Shown here piece after piece: positions 1 through 26,480 of a DNA stretch of 64,000 nt. The stretch comes from Delphinapterus leucas. Lineage: Eukaryota > Chordata > Mammalia > Artiodactyla > Monodontidae. Both the position numbers and the translations under genes were made by a program. The notes beneath the pieces were generated by a model, which was not told the origin of the DNA, ran no database searches, and was given only the letters and a program-made list of their open reading frames with translations. The DNA is taken from positions 4,165,920 through 4,229,919 of the forward strand of contig NW_022098021.1 in the NCBI RefSeq assembly GCF_002288925.2, read 5' to 3'. The first letter of the stretch is position 1, and each line of letters opens with the position of its first letter.

Positions 1-16514
<16,514 letters not shown>

Positions 16515-17638
16515 GCTGCATCGGATACTGTCCATGCACTGTCGCTGTGCTGCAGGGCTGCCTGCGGCTCTCGGCGGGAACCTGGAATGGGCCATGAGAA
16601 TGTACTGTGCAGCCACGTAGTCAAATGTCCGGTAGCCGAGTTCCACCACTTTTCACAGATTGGGGTAGTGGCTTCCAAGTTGTACCTTTTTGGAGTTAGA
16701 CTTGAGAAGAAAGTGCTAGCACAGTTTGTGTTGTGGGTTTGCTACTTCCATAGTTTACTTGACATGGTTCAGACTGACCAATGCATTTTTTTCAGTGACA
16801 GTCTGTAGCAGTTGAAGCTGTGAAACGTGCTAGGGGCGAGCATTTGTCGTTGTATGTGGTGAATTCTTCCAGTGTAACAACATTATCTGATCAATAGTAC
16901 ACACACACACAAAAGTTTAACTGGTACTTGAAACATACAGTATATGTTAACAAAGTAACCAAGACTCAAAATGAGATTATTTCGGTACACCGTTCATTTT
17001 AGTGTCTTAACAGTGGGTTGATTCCTTTTCTACATTAATCAGTGTTTTTTGACCAAGAATACTGCTTGGAATTTTTTGAAAGTACAAGAAGCCACATAGT
17101 TTTTCCAGGAAGGTTTCAAAACTCCCAAAGATTGATTTCCAACTTATGAGTTTGTTTTTACTTTTAATCTATGACTTGACTGGTATTAAAGCTGCTATTG
17201 ATAGTAATTAAATATGTTGTCATTGATATAAACCTGTTTGGTTCAGCAAACAAACTAAACTGATTGTCATAGACGGTGTTTCATTTTTCCTGTTGGTGTT
17301 GCTGACTTGTGAGCATGCTTTAAAGATGAAAAAAGCATGAATGATAACTTCCTTAAAAAGGTGCGGCATCCAATTCAGATACTTTGTCCTGATTTGAAAG
17401 CTGGTTGGTGTAGTGCTACTAAAATTTTGTTCAGTTCATTTTCTTTTTAAAAACTTGTTCGCACGTTGTTTAGGGTGCCCTTACTTCAGCAAAGGAGAAG
17501 GAGTAGGAGAGCCTTAGAATTTTTGAGGAAAAAGAAAACCTATAACATACAATGTACTGTATCAAACTATTTTACATGAATGACACAAGTATTCTGAATT
17601 TAAAGAAATTGAACATTGTTAAAAACAAGGTGTTATGT

Positions 17639-17644
17639 AATAAA
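17639..17644 (+). promoter_or_regulatory. Candidate proximal poly(A) signal of CDK8
   Basis: AATAAA followed within 40 bases by T-rich sequence. Possible alternative upstream polyadenylation site about 1.1 kb after the stop. Confidence 0.5.
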
Positions 17645-17737
17645 TTTATTTTTCATAAATCAAAATATGGAGTCAATTGTATTTTTATATACACAAAGGT
17701 GTTTTATTTTAAAACGTGCCTTAACAGGTGGCCTCCA

Positions 17738-17743
17738 AATAAA
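17738..17743 (+). promoter_or_regulatory. Candidate main poly(A) signal of CDK8
   Basis: AATAAA followed by a CTGTTTTCATT element that could serve as the downstream U-rich element; cleavage is expected near 17,755-17,765. The distance from the stop agrees with the remembered length of the CDK8 3' UTR. Confidence 0.65.
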
Positions 17744-17760
17744 TCTCTTCAGCTGTTTTC

Positions 17761-18299
17761 ATTAATAATATCTATATCTTCTGCCTCCATAATGAACTAA
17801 TGACTTATGGTTTAGATACGGATTCGTTTCTCTGTTACACTTAGTGCTATAATACAAGATGTGAAATAGACACCTTTCTAGTAGAAAGAAATCATAATGA
17901 GCCTTCCATTTCTAGAATAATGCTGAATTCTGTGATATGCTGAGCCTACTTTGACTCTTTTATCCCAAACAATTATTTTTACTCCCTCCTTCGACACAAA
18001 ATACAGAAGATTAAGAAACTACCATACTCCTTTTCTTAAAAATTCAACTCATTCATATAAAGCTATTCTAAAACATGTTAAGAACTGAGGAATTCCGATA
18101 GTGAGTGGCCTGACCCTAACGGTAACGGTGGTCTTTAGGAGCTGAACCCGTGTTTCCGTGTTGAGTCTTCCTGCCCCAGTTCTGCACACGATGCCCAGAT
18201 CTGGCTACAGAGTTCCCCCGCTGTGTCACTGCCGTCAGTCTTACCTGTATTTCCCTTCCGCTCTGATTGTCTTCTGCTTTCTTCTCCCTGCCTTTAATG
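17761..18299. other. Downstream flank of CDK8, nothing recognised
   Basis: AT-rich unique sequence after the gene; no repeat or coding signal recognised. Confidence 0.6.
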
Positions 18300-18490
18300 A
18301 AGTGCTTTTAAACTTAGTGTGTATGAGAATCATCTGGAGTTTTCTGTCTTCTCGGGGTCTGGCCCCCGAGGTTGTTTTGGTAGGGTTGGGGTGGAACATG
18401 GAATCCTCGATTTCAACAGGGTCCCCAGTTGGTTCCGATGCAGTAGTTGAGGGACACGCACGAGGAACGCTCCCAGGCTGGTCTAAAGCT
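18300..18490 (+). repeat. hAT-type fragment (MER20-related)
   Basis: GTGTGTATGAGAATCATCTGG, GGGTTGGGGTGGAAC and CAGTTGGTTCCGATGCAG recall MER20-class consensus in sense order. Confidence 0.4.
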
Positions 18491-18684
18491 TGAGCAAACA
18501 GTAGCAGTTAAGTGGCTCGGAGAGAGGGCTGCTCTGTTGACAGCCATCTTCTCCTGCGTGAATTTCAAAAAGCAAAACCCACAATAACAAATTCCACTTG
18601 AAGTGTTGGAAACGTCTCGGGCACGGTCCTCAGATTTCTTTATTCCTTTATCAACCCCCATTCGCTGAGCAGCCCTGCCCAGTC

Positions 18685-19690
18685 TTGCTGGTGACCATCA
18701 AATTCACAAGTCCAGCCTCTTTCCTCCCTGAACTGCAGACTCATATATTTAACTGCGTCTGTGACAGACGACAGACACCCACACCTGCCGTGGTTCTCTA
18801 GCCTGCTCCCTGGCTCTGCTTCTCCACGAAGCACCTCTCATCCACACCTGACTGCTTTCTGTCCCTTCCCTGTTCCATCCCAGGCCTCTCCTCTTCACAC
18901 TTGCTCCCTGGCTGCCGAGTCCCAGATTCCCAGCCCAGACCTGCCTGGCACATCTGACCCATGACTCAGATTCTCTCTAGACTGAACGTATCCAAACTTG
19001 CCTCCTGCCTCGACTGTCCAGCCTGCCGTCCTACAGACTTACCGGCCTTCCCAGTTGTCCAAGCTACAGGGAGACCTTGGTTCCATGCACGCGCACGCCC
19101 ACGACCCCCCCCCCCCCCCCACACCCGGCTTTTCCTTCAGTGGCTCCCAGCTGCTGTCTCCTCCCCCTTCCGCGCACCTGTCTGCTTCGTCACAGCAGCC
19201 TGGGTGGTCCTCCTGCCGTTCCTCCTCTCACCCCCATCCGTGGCAGCCAGACCCCTTACTGTGCCCAACAAGGCTCTGCGTGTCCTGCCGTGTCTTTCCC
19301 ACCCCGTCACCTGCTTGCTCCAGCTCCAGCGCTGTCCTCACTGTTCCTGGAACCTGCCACGCGCTTGTGGTCTCGAGACTTCTGCACTTCCTATTCCATC
19401 TGCATCTGTCTCTCCCCAGCTTCTCAGCTTCCTCCCTCACCTCTTTCAGGTCTGCTCAGATCTTATCTTATTAGAGGTTCCCCCCTTGCACTGTGTATAA
19501 GACTGCAGTCTGTCCTCGTCTCCCCACACCAGCCAGCATCCTGCCCCCTTGGCCCGGCTTTATTTTCTACATAGCACTGACCATCACTAACGTACACTTG
19601 CCTCTTGGTTTTCCTCTCCCCGCCCCAGAAGGTAAACTCCACAAAGACAGGTTTTTGGTTTTGTTTTTAAAATGGAAATATTATTGACAT
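18685..19690 (+). repeat. L2 LINE, about 1 kb of 3' region
   Basis: Ordered L2 blocks: CTGAACTGCAGACTCATATA, CTTCAGTGGCTCCCAG, GACCCCTTACTGTGCCCAAC, CTTTCAGGTCTGCTCAGATC, TAGCACTGACCATCACTAA, GAAGGTAAACTCCACAAAGA. The three long open frames at 18,961-19,574 lie in this element and are not genes. A 16-base C run sits at 19,105-19,120. Confidence 0.8.
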
Positions 19691-20430
19691 ACGACACTAT
19701 GTAAGTTTAAAGTGTACAGTGTGTTGATTTGATACTCATGATTCCACCTATATGACGTTCTGGAAAAGGCAAAACCATGAGGTCGGAAAACAGAGCAGTG
19801 GCTGCCGGGGTGCAAGAGTGAGATAGGGATTGACTGCAAAAGGACGTGTGGGAATTTCTCTGAGTGATGCAGCTGTTCTGTGTCTTGATTTTTGCTGCAC
19901 AAGTGAATGCAGAAATCCTCAGAACTGTGTAGGTGAGTCTTAGTGGCTTTAAATTCAGCCTTAATAAAAAACAAATAGAAGGAAAAAAAAAAGCCTACAA
20001 AATCTAGTGTTGGCAACTGGAATGCTCATACATTATTGGTGGGAATATAAAAAACAGCCATTTGGGGAAACAATTTGATGGTTCCTTATAAAGTTAAACG
20101 TATACTTACCATATGACCCTGCAATCACACTCTAGGGTATTTACCCAGTGGAAGTGAAAGCATGTCCACATAATAGTCTGTACATGCATGTTCAAAATAC
20201 CTTTATATTATAGCCCGCAAATGGATGTCTATTAACAGATGAATAGATAAATTGTGAGATATCCATGCAGTGAAATAAATTATTCAGCAATAAAAATGAA
20301 AGTTTGGTAGAATCTTGATTGTAGTGGTGGTTACACGTGCACATATATGCGTTTTTCAAAACTCATCAAACTGTACACTTTAAATTGGTGATTTGTATGT
20401 AAATTGCGCCTTAAACTTGATTTAAAATTT
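19680..20430 (+). repeat. L1 LINE 3' fragments
   Basis: 20,005-20,430 reads as a sense L1 3' end: GGAATGCTCATACATTATTG, TATGACCCTGCAATCAC, CAGTGAAATAAATTATTCAG, AACTGTACACTTTAAATTGG. 19,680-19,995 is L1-like but rearranged (first 60 bases antisense, then GGAAAAGGCAAAACCATGAG in sense). Confidence 0.75.
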
Positions 20431-20844
20431 AGTATTTGTAAAGCTTTTAGCACATGCCTAGCTTTTAAGCGTGCATAAGTGTTAGCTATTATTAGTGTTT
20501 TCTCCAAACGGAAATACGATTTTTTTCTTAAGACTTATAGTATGACCTAGTTCTAGCAGGTAAGTTAAACTTGGAGTCATTTCATGACCAGACGTTTCCT
20601 AGCCTCTCATGAATCAGCTTAGAGTGTTTAAGTGAGCGAAACGGAGAGCTAGCGCATTGATAATCCCAAGGCTGGAATATTCAAAGGTCCCCCTGAATTC
20701 AGTAGTCTTCATTAAGATTTTTTTTTTTAATTCTGCAGGGGTTTGGGGCTCCTGCTTTTCTAAAGTGTTACTAAACAATTAATACAATCTTCATCTTGCG
20801 TATGAATTTGCTCATAACCTGAATGTTCTTTGAGCGAGCAAGAG
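20431..20844. other. No feature recognised
   Basis: AT-rich intergenic sequence; nothing identified. Confidence 0.5.
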
Positions 20845-21090
20845 AGTTGAATTCACTAGATATTTACTGAGCATTTGGTATGTGTTTGATAGTCCGTTAG
20901 GACTTGTAGCCAAACAGAACTGAAACAAACCTCAATCACCGTCCTCAAACACTCAAGGAACTACATTTACATTTAATTGAGGAGTCAGGATACACACAGG
21001 AAACACAATAGTGGACGCCATGACGGGATCAAGCACTAAGCAAAGGGCTGGAACCATGACTCTCCCGTCTTGAGAGGAAGCGGCACCGTG
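20845..21090 (-). repeat. L2 LINE 3' fragment
   Basis: CACTAGATATTTACTGAGCA, CCTCAAACACTCAAGGAACT and ATTGAGGAGTCAGGATACAC follow antisense L2. Confidence 0.55.
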
Positions 21091-21129
21091 GGAAGGGTTT
21101 GGGGTGGGGAGGATTGGTGTGGAGCATCT

Positions 21130-21320
21130 GAAGAACACGGGGCTTGGGGTCAGAAGACCTAGGTCTTGGCCCTGCCGCTTACTTAATGTCAGCCTTGGTC
21201 AAGTCATTCACCTTTTCCAAGCCCCTGTCAATAATAAGAATTGTAATAGTAACAATGATGTTTTCACTGTCACAGAAATGCCAGAAGGCATTGTGTAAAG
21301 CAAACTATGCATCACGCTTC
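21130..21320 (+). repeat. MIR SINE
   Basis: GGGGTCAGAAGACCTAGGTC, TGCCGCTTACTTAATG, GTCAAGTCATTCACCTTTTC match sense MIR. Confidence 0.75.
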
Positions 21321-21364
21321 AAAGTTGCGTAATTAGCTTTATTATCTCGCCTGGACCCTAAAGT

Positions 21365-21550
21365 TACGGCGAATGCCTACCATGTGACAGGCACTACGTG
21401 AAGCACTTTACACATAGAATTACTCCTCACGAAGGCTTTGTGAGTTAAGTATTATTTTCCCCCATTCTGCAAATGAGAATAATGAAGTTCTGAGAGACCC
21501 TGCCCTGCTCAAACTTATTCAGCTATGTGACCAAGTCAGATTTGCTTTAC
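21365..21550 (-). repeat. MIR SINE
   Basis: TGCCTACCATGTGACAGGCA, AGCACTTTACACATAGAATT, CATTCTGCAAATGAG, CAGCTATGTGACCAAGTCAG: antisense MIR. Inverted with the preceding MIR. Confidence 0.8.
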
Positions 21551-22231
21551 CTCAGCTTCCAGGACTCAGAGAAAGGAATAAGCCTAGGAATGTCATAGAG
21601 GGTGAAGTGTGCATCTGTCCAGAGCACAGAACATGTCCTGGGCAGCAGTAGCCAGAGATGAAATAAATAAGCTTGTGGGCTGCCAGCGAGGGCTGTTTTA
21701 TTTTCAAATGAAGTCATTTCTTGGTGTGCTTTCCCATTTAAATTACAAAGAATACAAATACAAAAAGAATTTGTATTTTACTAGTTACTGATAATGTCTG
21801 TTGAAAGCATACTCAACAATATAAGGGATTTTAAAACCTGACGCTGGTTCAGTAGGCCCTAAAATCTGCTTGATTAATATGCGGTAATTGCTTTTCCAGT
21901 TGAATTTCTGCACTGGCGGAAAATATGCTCTACATAGGCAAAAACAGACAACTAAAATTTTTCTCTGATGTCGTCAGAGGCTTTCACTGTGCCAAGTTAC
22001 GCAGGACTCCTGTGCACGTCAGACTCCTCCGGGCCCCTTCTTCCTCCAGCTGCTATTACAGTGACTGTGTCCACATGGGCTGCAGCCATGTTTGGGCAGG
22101 TGCTTTGCCGGGGCCCACGGCAGTGGAGCTTCTCTGATGCCTCATCCGTGCAGAATGCTCGTAGGACCCACTCTGAACTCAGGATACGAGGTGCAACTGA
22201 TGCCCAGGGGGTTACCCTTGACTAATGGATT
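21551..22231. other. No feature recognised
   Basis: Unique intergenic sequence. Small open frames at 21,925-22,225 show no family resemblance. Confidence 0.5.
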
Positions 22232-22246
22232 AAAAGAATCAATGGC

Positions 22247-22636
22247 GGACTTCCCTGGTGGCGCAGTGGTTAAGAATCCGCCTGCCAATGCAGTGGACAC
22301 GGGTTCGAGCCCTGGTCCGGGAAGATCCCACATGTCACGGAGCAACTAAGGCCGTGCGCCATAACTACTGAGCCTGTGCTCTAGAGCCCGTGAGGCACAA
22401 CTACTGAGCCCACGTGCCACAACTACTGAAGCCTACGTGCCTAGAGCCTGTGCTCCCCAACAAGAGAAGCCACCGCAATGAGAAGCCCGCGCACTGCAAC
22501 GAAGAGTAGCCCCTGCTCGCCGCAGCTAGAGAAAGCCCGCGTGCAGCAACGAAGACCCAACGCAGCCAAAAATAAATAAATTAATTTATAAAATTAAATT
22601 GAAAAATAAAATAAAGAGTTAAAAAAAATTTTTTAA
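22247..22636 (+). mobile_element. CHR-type tRNA-derived SINE with tail (long subtype)
   Basis: Head GGACTTCCCTGGTGGCGCAG, A box TGGCGCAGTGG, B box GGTTCGAGCCC, then GGGAAGATCCCACATG and a long ACAACTACTGAGCC-rich body, ending in an AAATAAATAAATT tail. Imperfect 12-bp target duplication AAAARRATCAAT at 22,232-22,243 and 22,637-22,648. Confidence 0.9.
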
Positions 22637-22648
22637 AAAAGGATCAAT

Positions 22649-23099
22649 ATATAGATGCTTCCTCCTTTGATTTCCCGAAGCAGAACAGTTTGGAGAGGCA
22701 TTTCGTAAGGCACTTTAGAAGGTCTTGACAGAATTGAGCACCAGTCACCCACTGTGGCAGCCAACCGAATAATGCATCCTTGAATTGGTTTTCCTTCCTT
22801 GTTCCCTCCCTCACCTCACACTACTGCTCCCTGAGATCACATTCACACGTAAATCAACTGCGCACAATGCTTTGTCTTGGCTTCTGCACTGGGGTAGCAT
22901 GGAATCCAGGCTAAAAAAGTGTGTTCAAAAGATGTCAGCGGTGAGGAAGCCATTGTTGGTCAAGTAGGTCATGCTAGGATGTGCTTCGCAGTAGTATCAA
23001 TTTACTAAGATTTTCCCTGTGGTAGTTTGGGATGAGCTACAGGTGGGTCATTGGATTGGATTATGAAGAAGTTGGGGCCCTTGAACAGTATGGGAACAA
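22649..23099. other. No feature recognised
   Basis: Unique sequence between a SINE and an L1. Confidence 0.5.
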
Positions 23100-23124
23100 T
23101 GTGTGTGTGTGTGTGTGTGTGTGT
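23100..23124. repeat. (TG)n microsatellite
   Basis: About twelve uninterrupted TG units; a shorter TG/TATG run follows at 23,137-23,152. Confidence 0.95.
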
Positions 23125-23395
23125 ATACAAAGAAGATGTGTGTGTATGTGTATTTTTACATATATACACACACTCACCTTCTTTATCCATTCATTCATTG
23201 ATGGACACTTAGGTTGTTTCCATACCTTGGCTATTGTGAACAATGCTGCAATAAACACGAGGATGCAAATATCTCTTTGAGATACTGATTTCATTTCCTT
23301 TAAATAGATACCCAGAAGTGGGAATACAACAGTAGTTGTATTTTTAATTTTTTGAGGAACCTCCATACTCTTTTCCATAGTGGCCGTACCAATTA

Positions 23396-23474
23396 TTGGG
23401 CTGGCCAGAAAGTTCAGGTTTTTCCATAAGATAATGTAACAGAAAAACCCAAACAAACTTTTTGGCCAACCCAC
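23396..23474. mobile_element. Mariner-type MITE, 79 bp
   Basis: Terminal inverted repeats TTGGGCTGGCCAGAAAGTT and AACTTTTTGGCCAACCCAC flank a short centre with two pairing arms (GGTTTTTCC / GAAAAACCC). TA duplications at 23,394-23,395 and 23,475-23,476. It sits inside the L1 and interrupts it. Confidence 0.9.
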
Positions 23475-23877
23475 TACACTCCCACCAGCAGGTGCACAGG
23501 GGCTCCCTTTCTCCACACCCTCACCAACACTTGTTATCTCTTGTCTTTTTGATAATAGCCATTCTAACAGGTGTGAAGTGATATCTCACTATGGCTCTGA
23601 TTTGCATTTTCCTGATGAGCAGTGATGTTGAGCACCGTTTAATATACCTGTTGGCCATTTGTATACCATCTTTAGAAAAATGTCTCAGTTCTTCTCTCCA
23701 TTTTAAAGTTGGATTCTTTGGTTTTTTGCTGTTGAGTTGTGTGAGTTCTTTAAATATTTTGAATATAAAACCCTTTCCAGAGATATGATTTGCAAATATT
23801 TTCTCCTATTCTGTAGGTTGCTTTTTCATTTTATTAATGGCTTTCTTTGCTGTGCAGAAGCTTCTTAGCGTGGTGTA

Positions 23878-23932
23878 TTGGGTTGGCCAAAATCTTATGG
23901 AGAAACCCAAATGAACTTTTTGGCCAACCTGA
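23878..23932. mobile_element. Mariner-type MITE, 55 bp deletion form
   Basis: Ends TTGGGTTGGCCAAAA and TTTTTGGCCAACCTGA with TA at 23,876-23,877 and 23,933-23,934. Compared with the copy 400 bp upstream it lacks part of one arm, so the two are not a recent duplication. Confidence 0.85.
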
Positions 23933-25425
23933 TACTTCCACTTTTATTTTACTTTTGTTGCCTTTTCTTTTGGTTAGTGTCAAATCCAAAAAATCATTGC
24001 CACGACCAATGTCAAGGAACTTACCCTCTCTGTTTTCTTCTAGGAGTTTTATGATTTCAGGTCTTAAATTTAAGTCTTTAATCCATTTTGAGTTGATTTT
24101 TGTGCATGGTATAAGATTGGGGTCCAGTTTCATTCTTATGCTTGTGGCTGTCCAGTTTTCCTGACACCATTTACTGAGGAGACTGTCCTTTCCCCATTTA
24201 TTCTATATTCTTGGCTCCCATGTGGTAAATAAGTTGACTGTATATGCACAGGTTTATTTCTGGGTTCTCTATTCTGTTCCATTGATCTATATGTCTTTTT
24301 TTCATGCCTGTACCATATCGTTGTGATTGCTATAGCTTTGTAATATATTTTGAAATCAGGATGTGTGATAATATCTTTAGCTTTGCTCTTCTTCTGTCTC
24401 AAGATTGCTTTGGCAATTGGGTCTTCCACGGTTCCATACAAATTTTAGGATTATTTTTTCTGTTTCTGTGAAAAATGCCTTTGGTATTTTGATAGGGATT
24501 GTATTGAATCTGTAGATTACTTAGGTAGTATGGACATTTTAACAATATTAATTCTTTCAAAAAAACGATCAAAGTATCTTTCCATTTATTTGTGTCTCAC
24601 TGTCCTTCATCAAATCATAAAGTTTTCAGTGTACAGATCTTTCACTTCCTTGGTTAACTTTATCCCTAGGTATTTTATTCTTTTTGATGCATTGTTATGG
24701 GATCATCTTCTTAATTTCTCAACCTAGTAATTTTTTTAATTGGATGCTGGATATTTTGAATTTTGCTTTGTTGGTTGCTAGACCTCGTTATATTTGTTTA
24801 GTGTTGAATTTTGTTTTGGCACACTGTTAAATTAACTGGATCCTTTTGATACTTGTTTCTAAGCTTATATATCAAGTCTAGAACTGCCTTTAAGTCTAGG
24901 GCTAATTAGTCCCCACTACTGAAGAAATGTCCTTCTGAGAATTCTGCCAGAAGCCCCAGCTACCACTCTGACTGGTAGGACACAGACTATTCTCAGCCCT
25001 GTGTGAACTCAAGGAAGTGGTTCTCAACCTCTGGTAGAGGCCTCTCATGCATCACTTTGACTTGAAGGGACCCTTTTGCAGATCTCCAAAGCTCGCTCTC
25101 TGTGCAGCTCTCGCTCTCCAAAACATTGCCCTTAAATTCCAGCCACCTTAGCTTCCATGCAGTGCAACTTCCATCTGCTCAAAACACCAAGCACACTGGA
25201 CTTTATTCAGATTCTTCTTTCCTGTACTGGGAACTGCTTTCAAGCAGTAAGCTCATGCAACAGTAAGACTCACTTTGTTTCTTGGGGAAACAGTACTTGT
25301 GCTGTCCATTGTCTGATGTCTGAAAACCAGTTTTGAAATATATTTTGTCCAATTTTTGAATTGTTTAAGGGGGAAGGGTAAACCTGGTCCCATTACTCCA
25401 TCTTGGCTGGAAGCAGCGGTCACAC

Positions 25426-26254
25426 CCGGAAACAGTTTGTTAGGTGGGTCAAACGTTAGGCAGATTCACAAGTTTTATTAGCATCATGATATAAGTGAGT
25501 TTGAGCTTGATAAGACAGTCCGTACATTTTCCTAAAATCTGTGTACTCTGTGTCATACATGACCAAACATAAGGCAGTCTGGTATATAATGTGATCCTCT
25601 AGTTTCCCAAAGAGAAGATTAAAAAAGGAAAAGCTTAGATGGATAGATAGAGGGTATACAGATGGATGATAGCGATTTAGACGTGGATATAGATACCCTT
25701 TAAGAGACGGAGATGGAATGCTTAAATGTCTGCTTTCAGTTATAAGTATGTAAATTACACATTAGATAAACTAACATGGTTTTAGAATATTGCTTTTTCC
25801 TGCTCTCACTTAACATGAAATAATTTTATTCGATCACTTATATGCGTCTTTGGCTTTAGTAATTTTGTCCTTGCTATTATCTCTTTTTGAGTTTCCTAAA
25901 ACATCATTTTATATCATCAGAGTTGTATGAAGCACAGCCCTTTTCGACTTTCAATATATGTTGCTCTCTCTGGAAATTTTACCCAGGCCACAAGGAAATG
26001 GCTTGCCTTTCTGTGCTCGTCTTTTTTTTGTTTGTTTTCACTTAGTGATCACCACATGTAAAACACTTACTTTGTGGCTTTTGTAAGTGATTTTTATAAG
26101 CATTGTTAACAATATAAACAATTGTAATCGAGTGTCACAGCCCCAAGAATAATTGCTAAATACTAAACCTGTTCAATTTTTTTGTCTCTGTTTTTCAAAA
26201 TCCATTCCATCAAATGACCTCTATAATCATCCAAAGCTAGTGTTTTAAGGTCAT
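25426..26254. other. No feature recognised
   Basis: AT-rich unique intergenic sequence. Confidence 0.5.
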
Positions 26255-26480
26255 TTTAGACTCAGCTTGCAAGATAAAATAGAGGGTGTCCACTTAAACT
26301 TGAATTTCAGGTAACCAATAAATACATTTTGGTGTAAAAATGCCCCACATATTGTTTGGAACATACTTATACTGAAAAAAAAAATGTTCTGTATCTGAAA
26401 TTCAGATTTAACTGGGCATACAGAATGCCCAACTACAGATTTTTCTTTGTCAAATCCGACAGTCCTGTTTTAGACCAATG
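26255..26480 (+). repeat. Ancient interspersed repeat, class uncertain
   Basis: GGAACATACTTATACTGAAA, CTGTATCTGAAATTCAGATT and TAACTGGGCATACAG recall a common mammalian MER element (GGGACATACTTATACTAAAA...TTTAACTGGGC). Name not assigned. Confidence 0.4.

Larger units (their letters stand above)
16515..17760 (+). other. CDK8: CDK8 3' UTR
   Basis: Noncoding DNA between the CDK8 stop codon and the second of two AATAAA hexamers. It is free of recognisable transposons, in contrast to what follows, which supports its being conserved transcribed sequence. It becomes AT-rich toward the end. The exact 3' end is inferred at about 17 bases after the 17,738 signal. Confidence 0.8.
23100..25425 (-). repeat. 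L1 LINE, ORF2 3' part and 3' UTR, minus orientation
   Basis: Long antisense L1 match in order: TTGATGGACACTTAGGTTG, GAACAATGCTGCAATAA, CCAGAAGTGGGAATACA, GATTTGCATTTTCCTGATGA, TATTTTCTCCTATTCTGTAG, TTAATCCATTTTGAGTTG, CCATTGATCTATATG, GATAGGGATTGTATTGAATC, ending GGTCCCATTACTCCATCTTG. Two mariner MITEs are inserted. Stops break ORF2. The (TG)12 run at 23,100-23,124 marks its edge. Confidence 0.9.

Noticed and set aside
16900..16912. (AC)n run in the CDK8 3' UTR as a regulatory repeat
   Set aside because: Too short (about six units) to mean anything.
18961..19574. Three overlapping plus-strand open frames of 158-179 codons
   Set aside because: They lie wholly in an L2 LINE 3' region in several frames at once; CT-rich composition keeps frames open. 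No splice or start context.
23834..24441. Minus-strand frames with protein-like text (LDPNLIPCTKINSKWIKDLN and similar)
   Set aside because: This is L1 ORF2, interrupted by stops and a MITE; a dead retrotransposon fragment, not a host gene.
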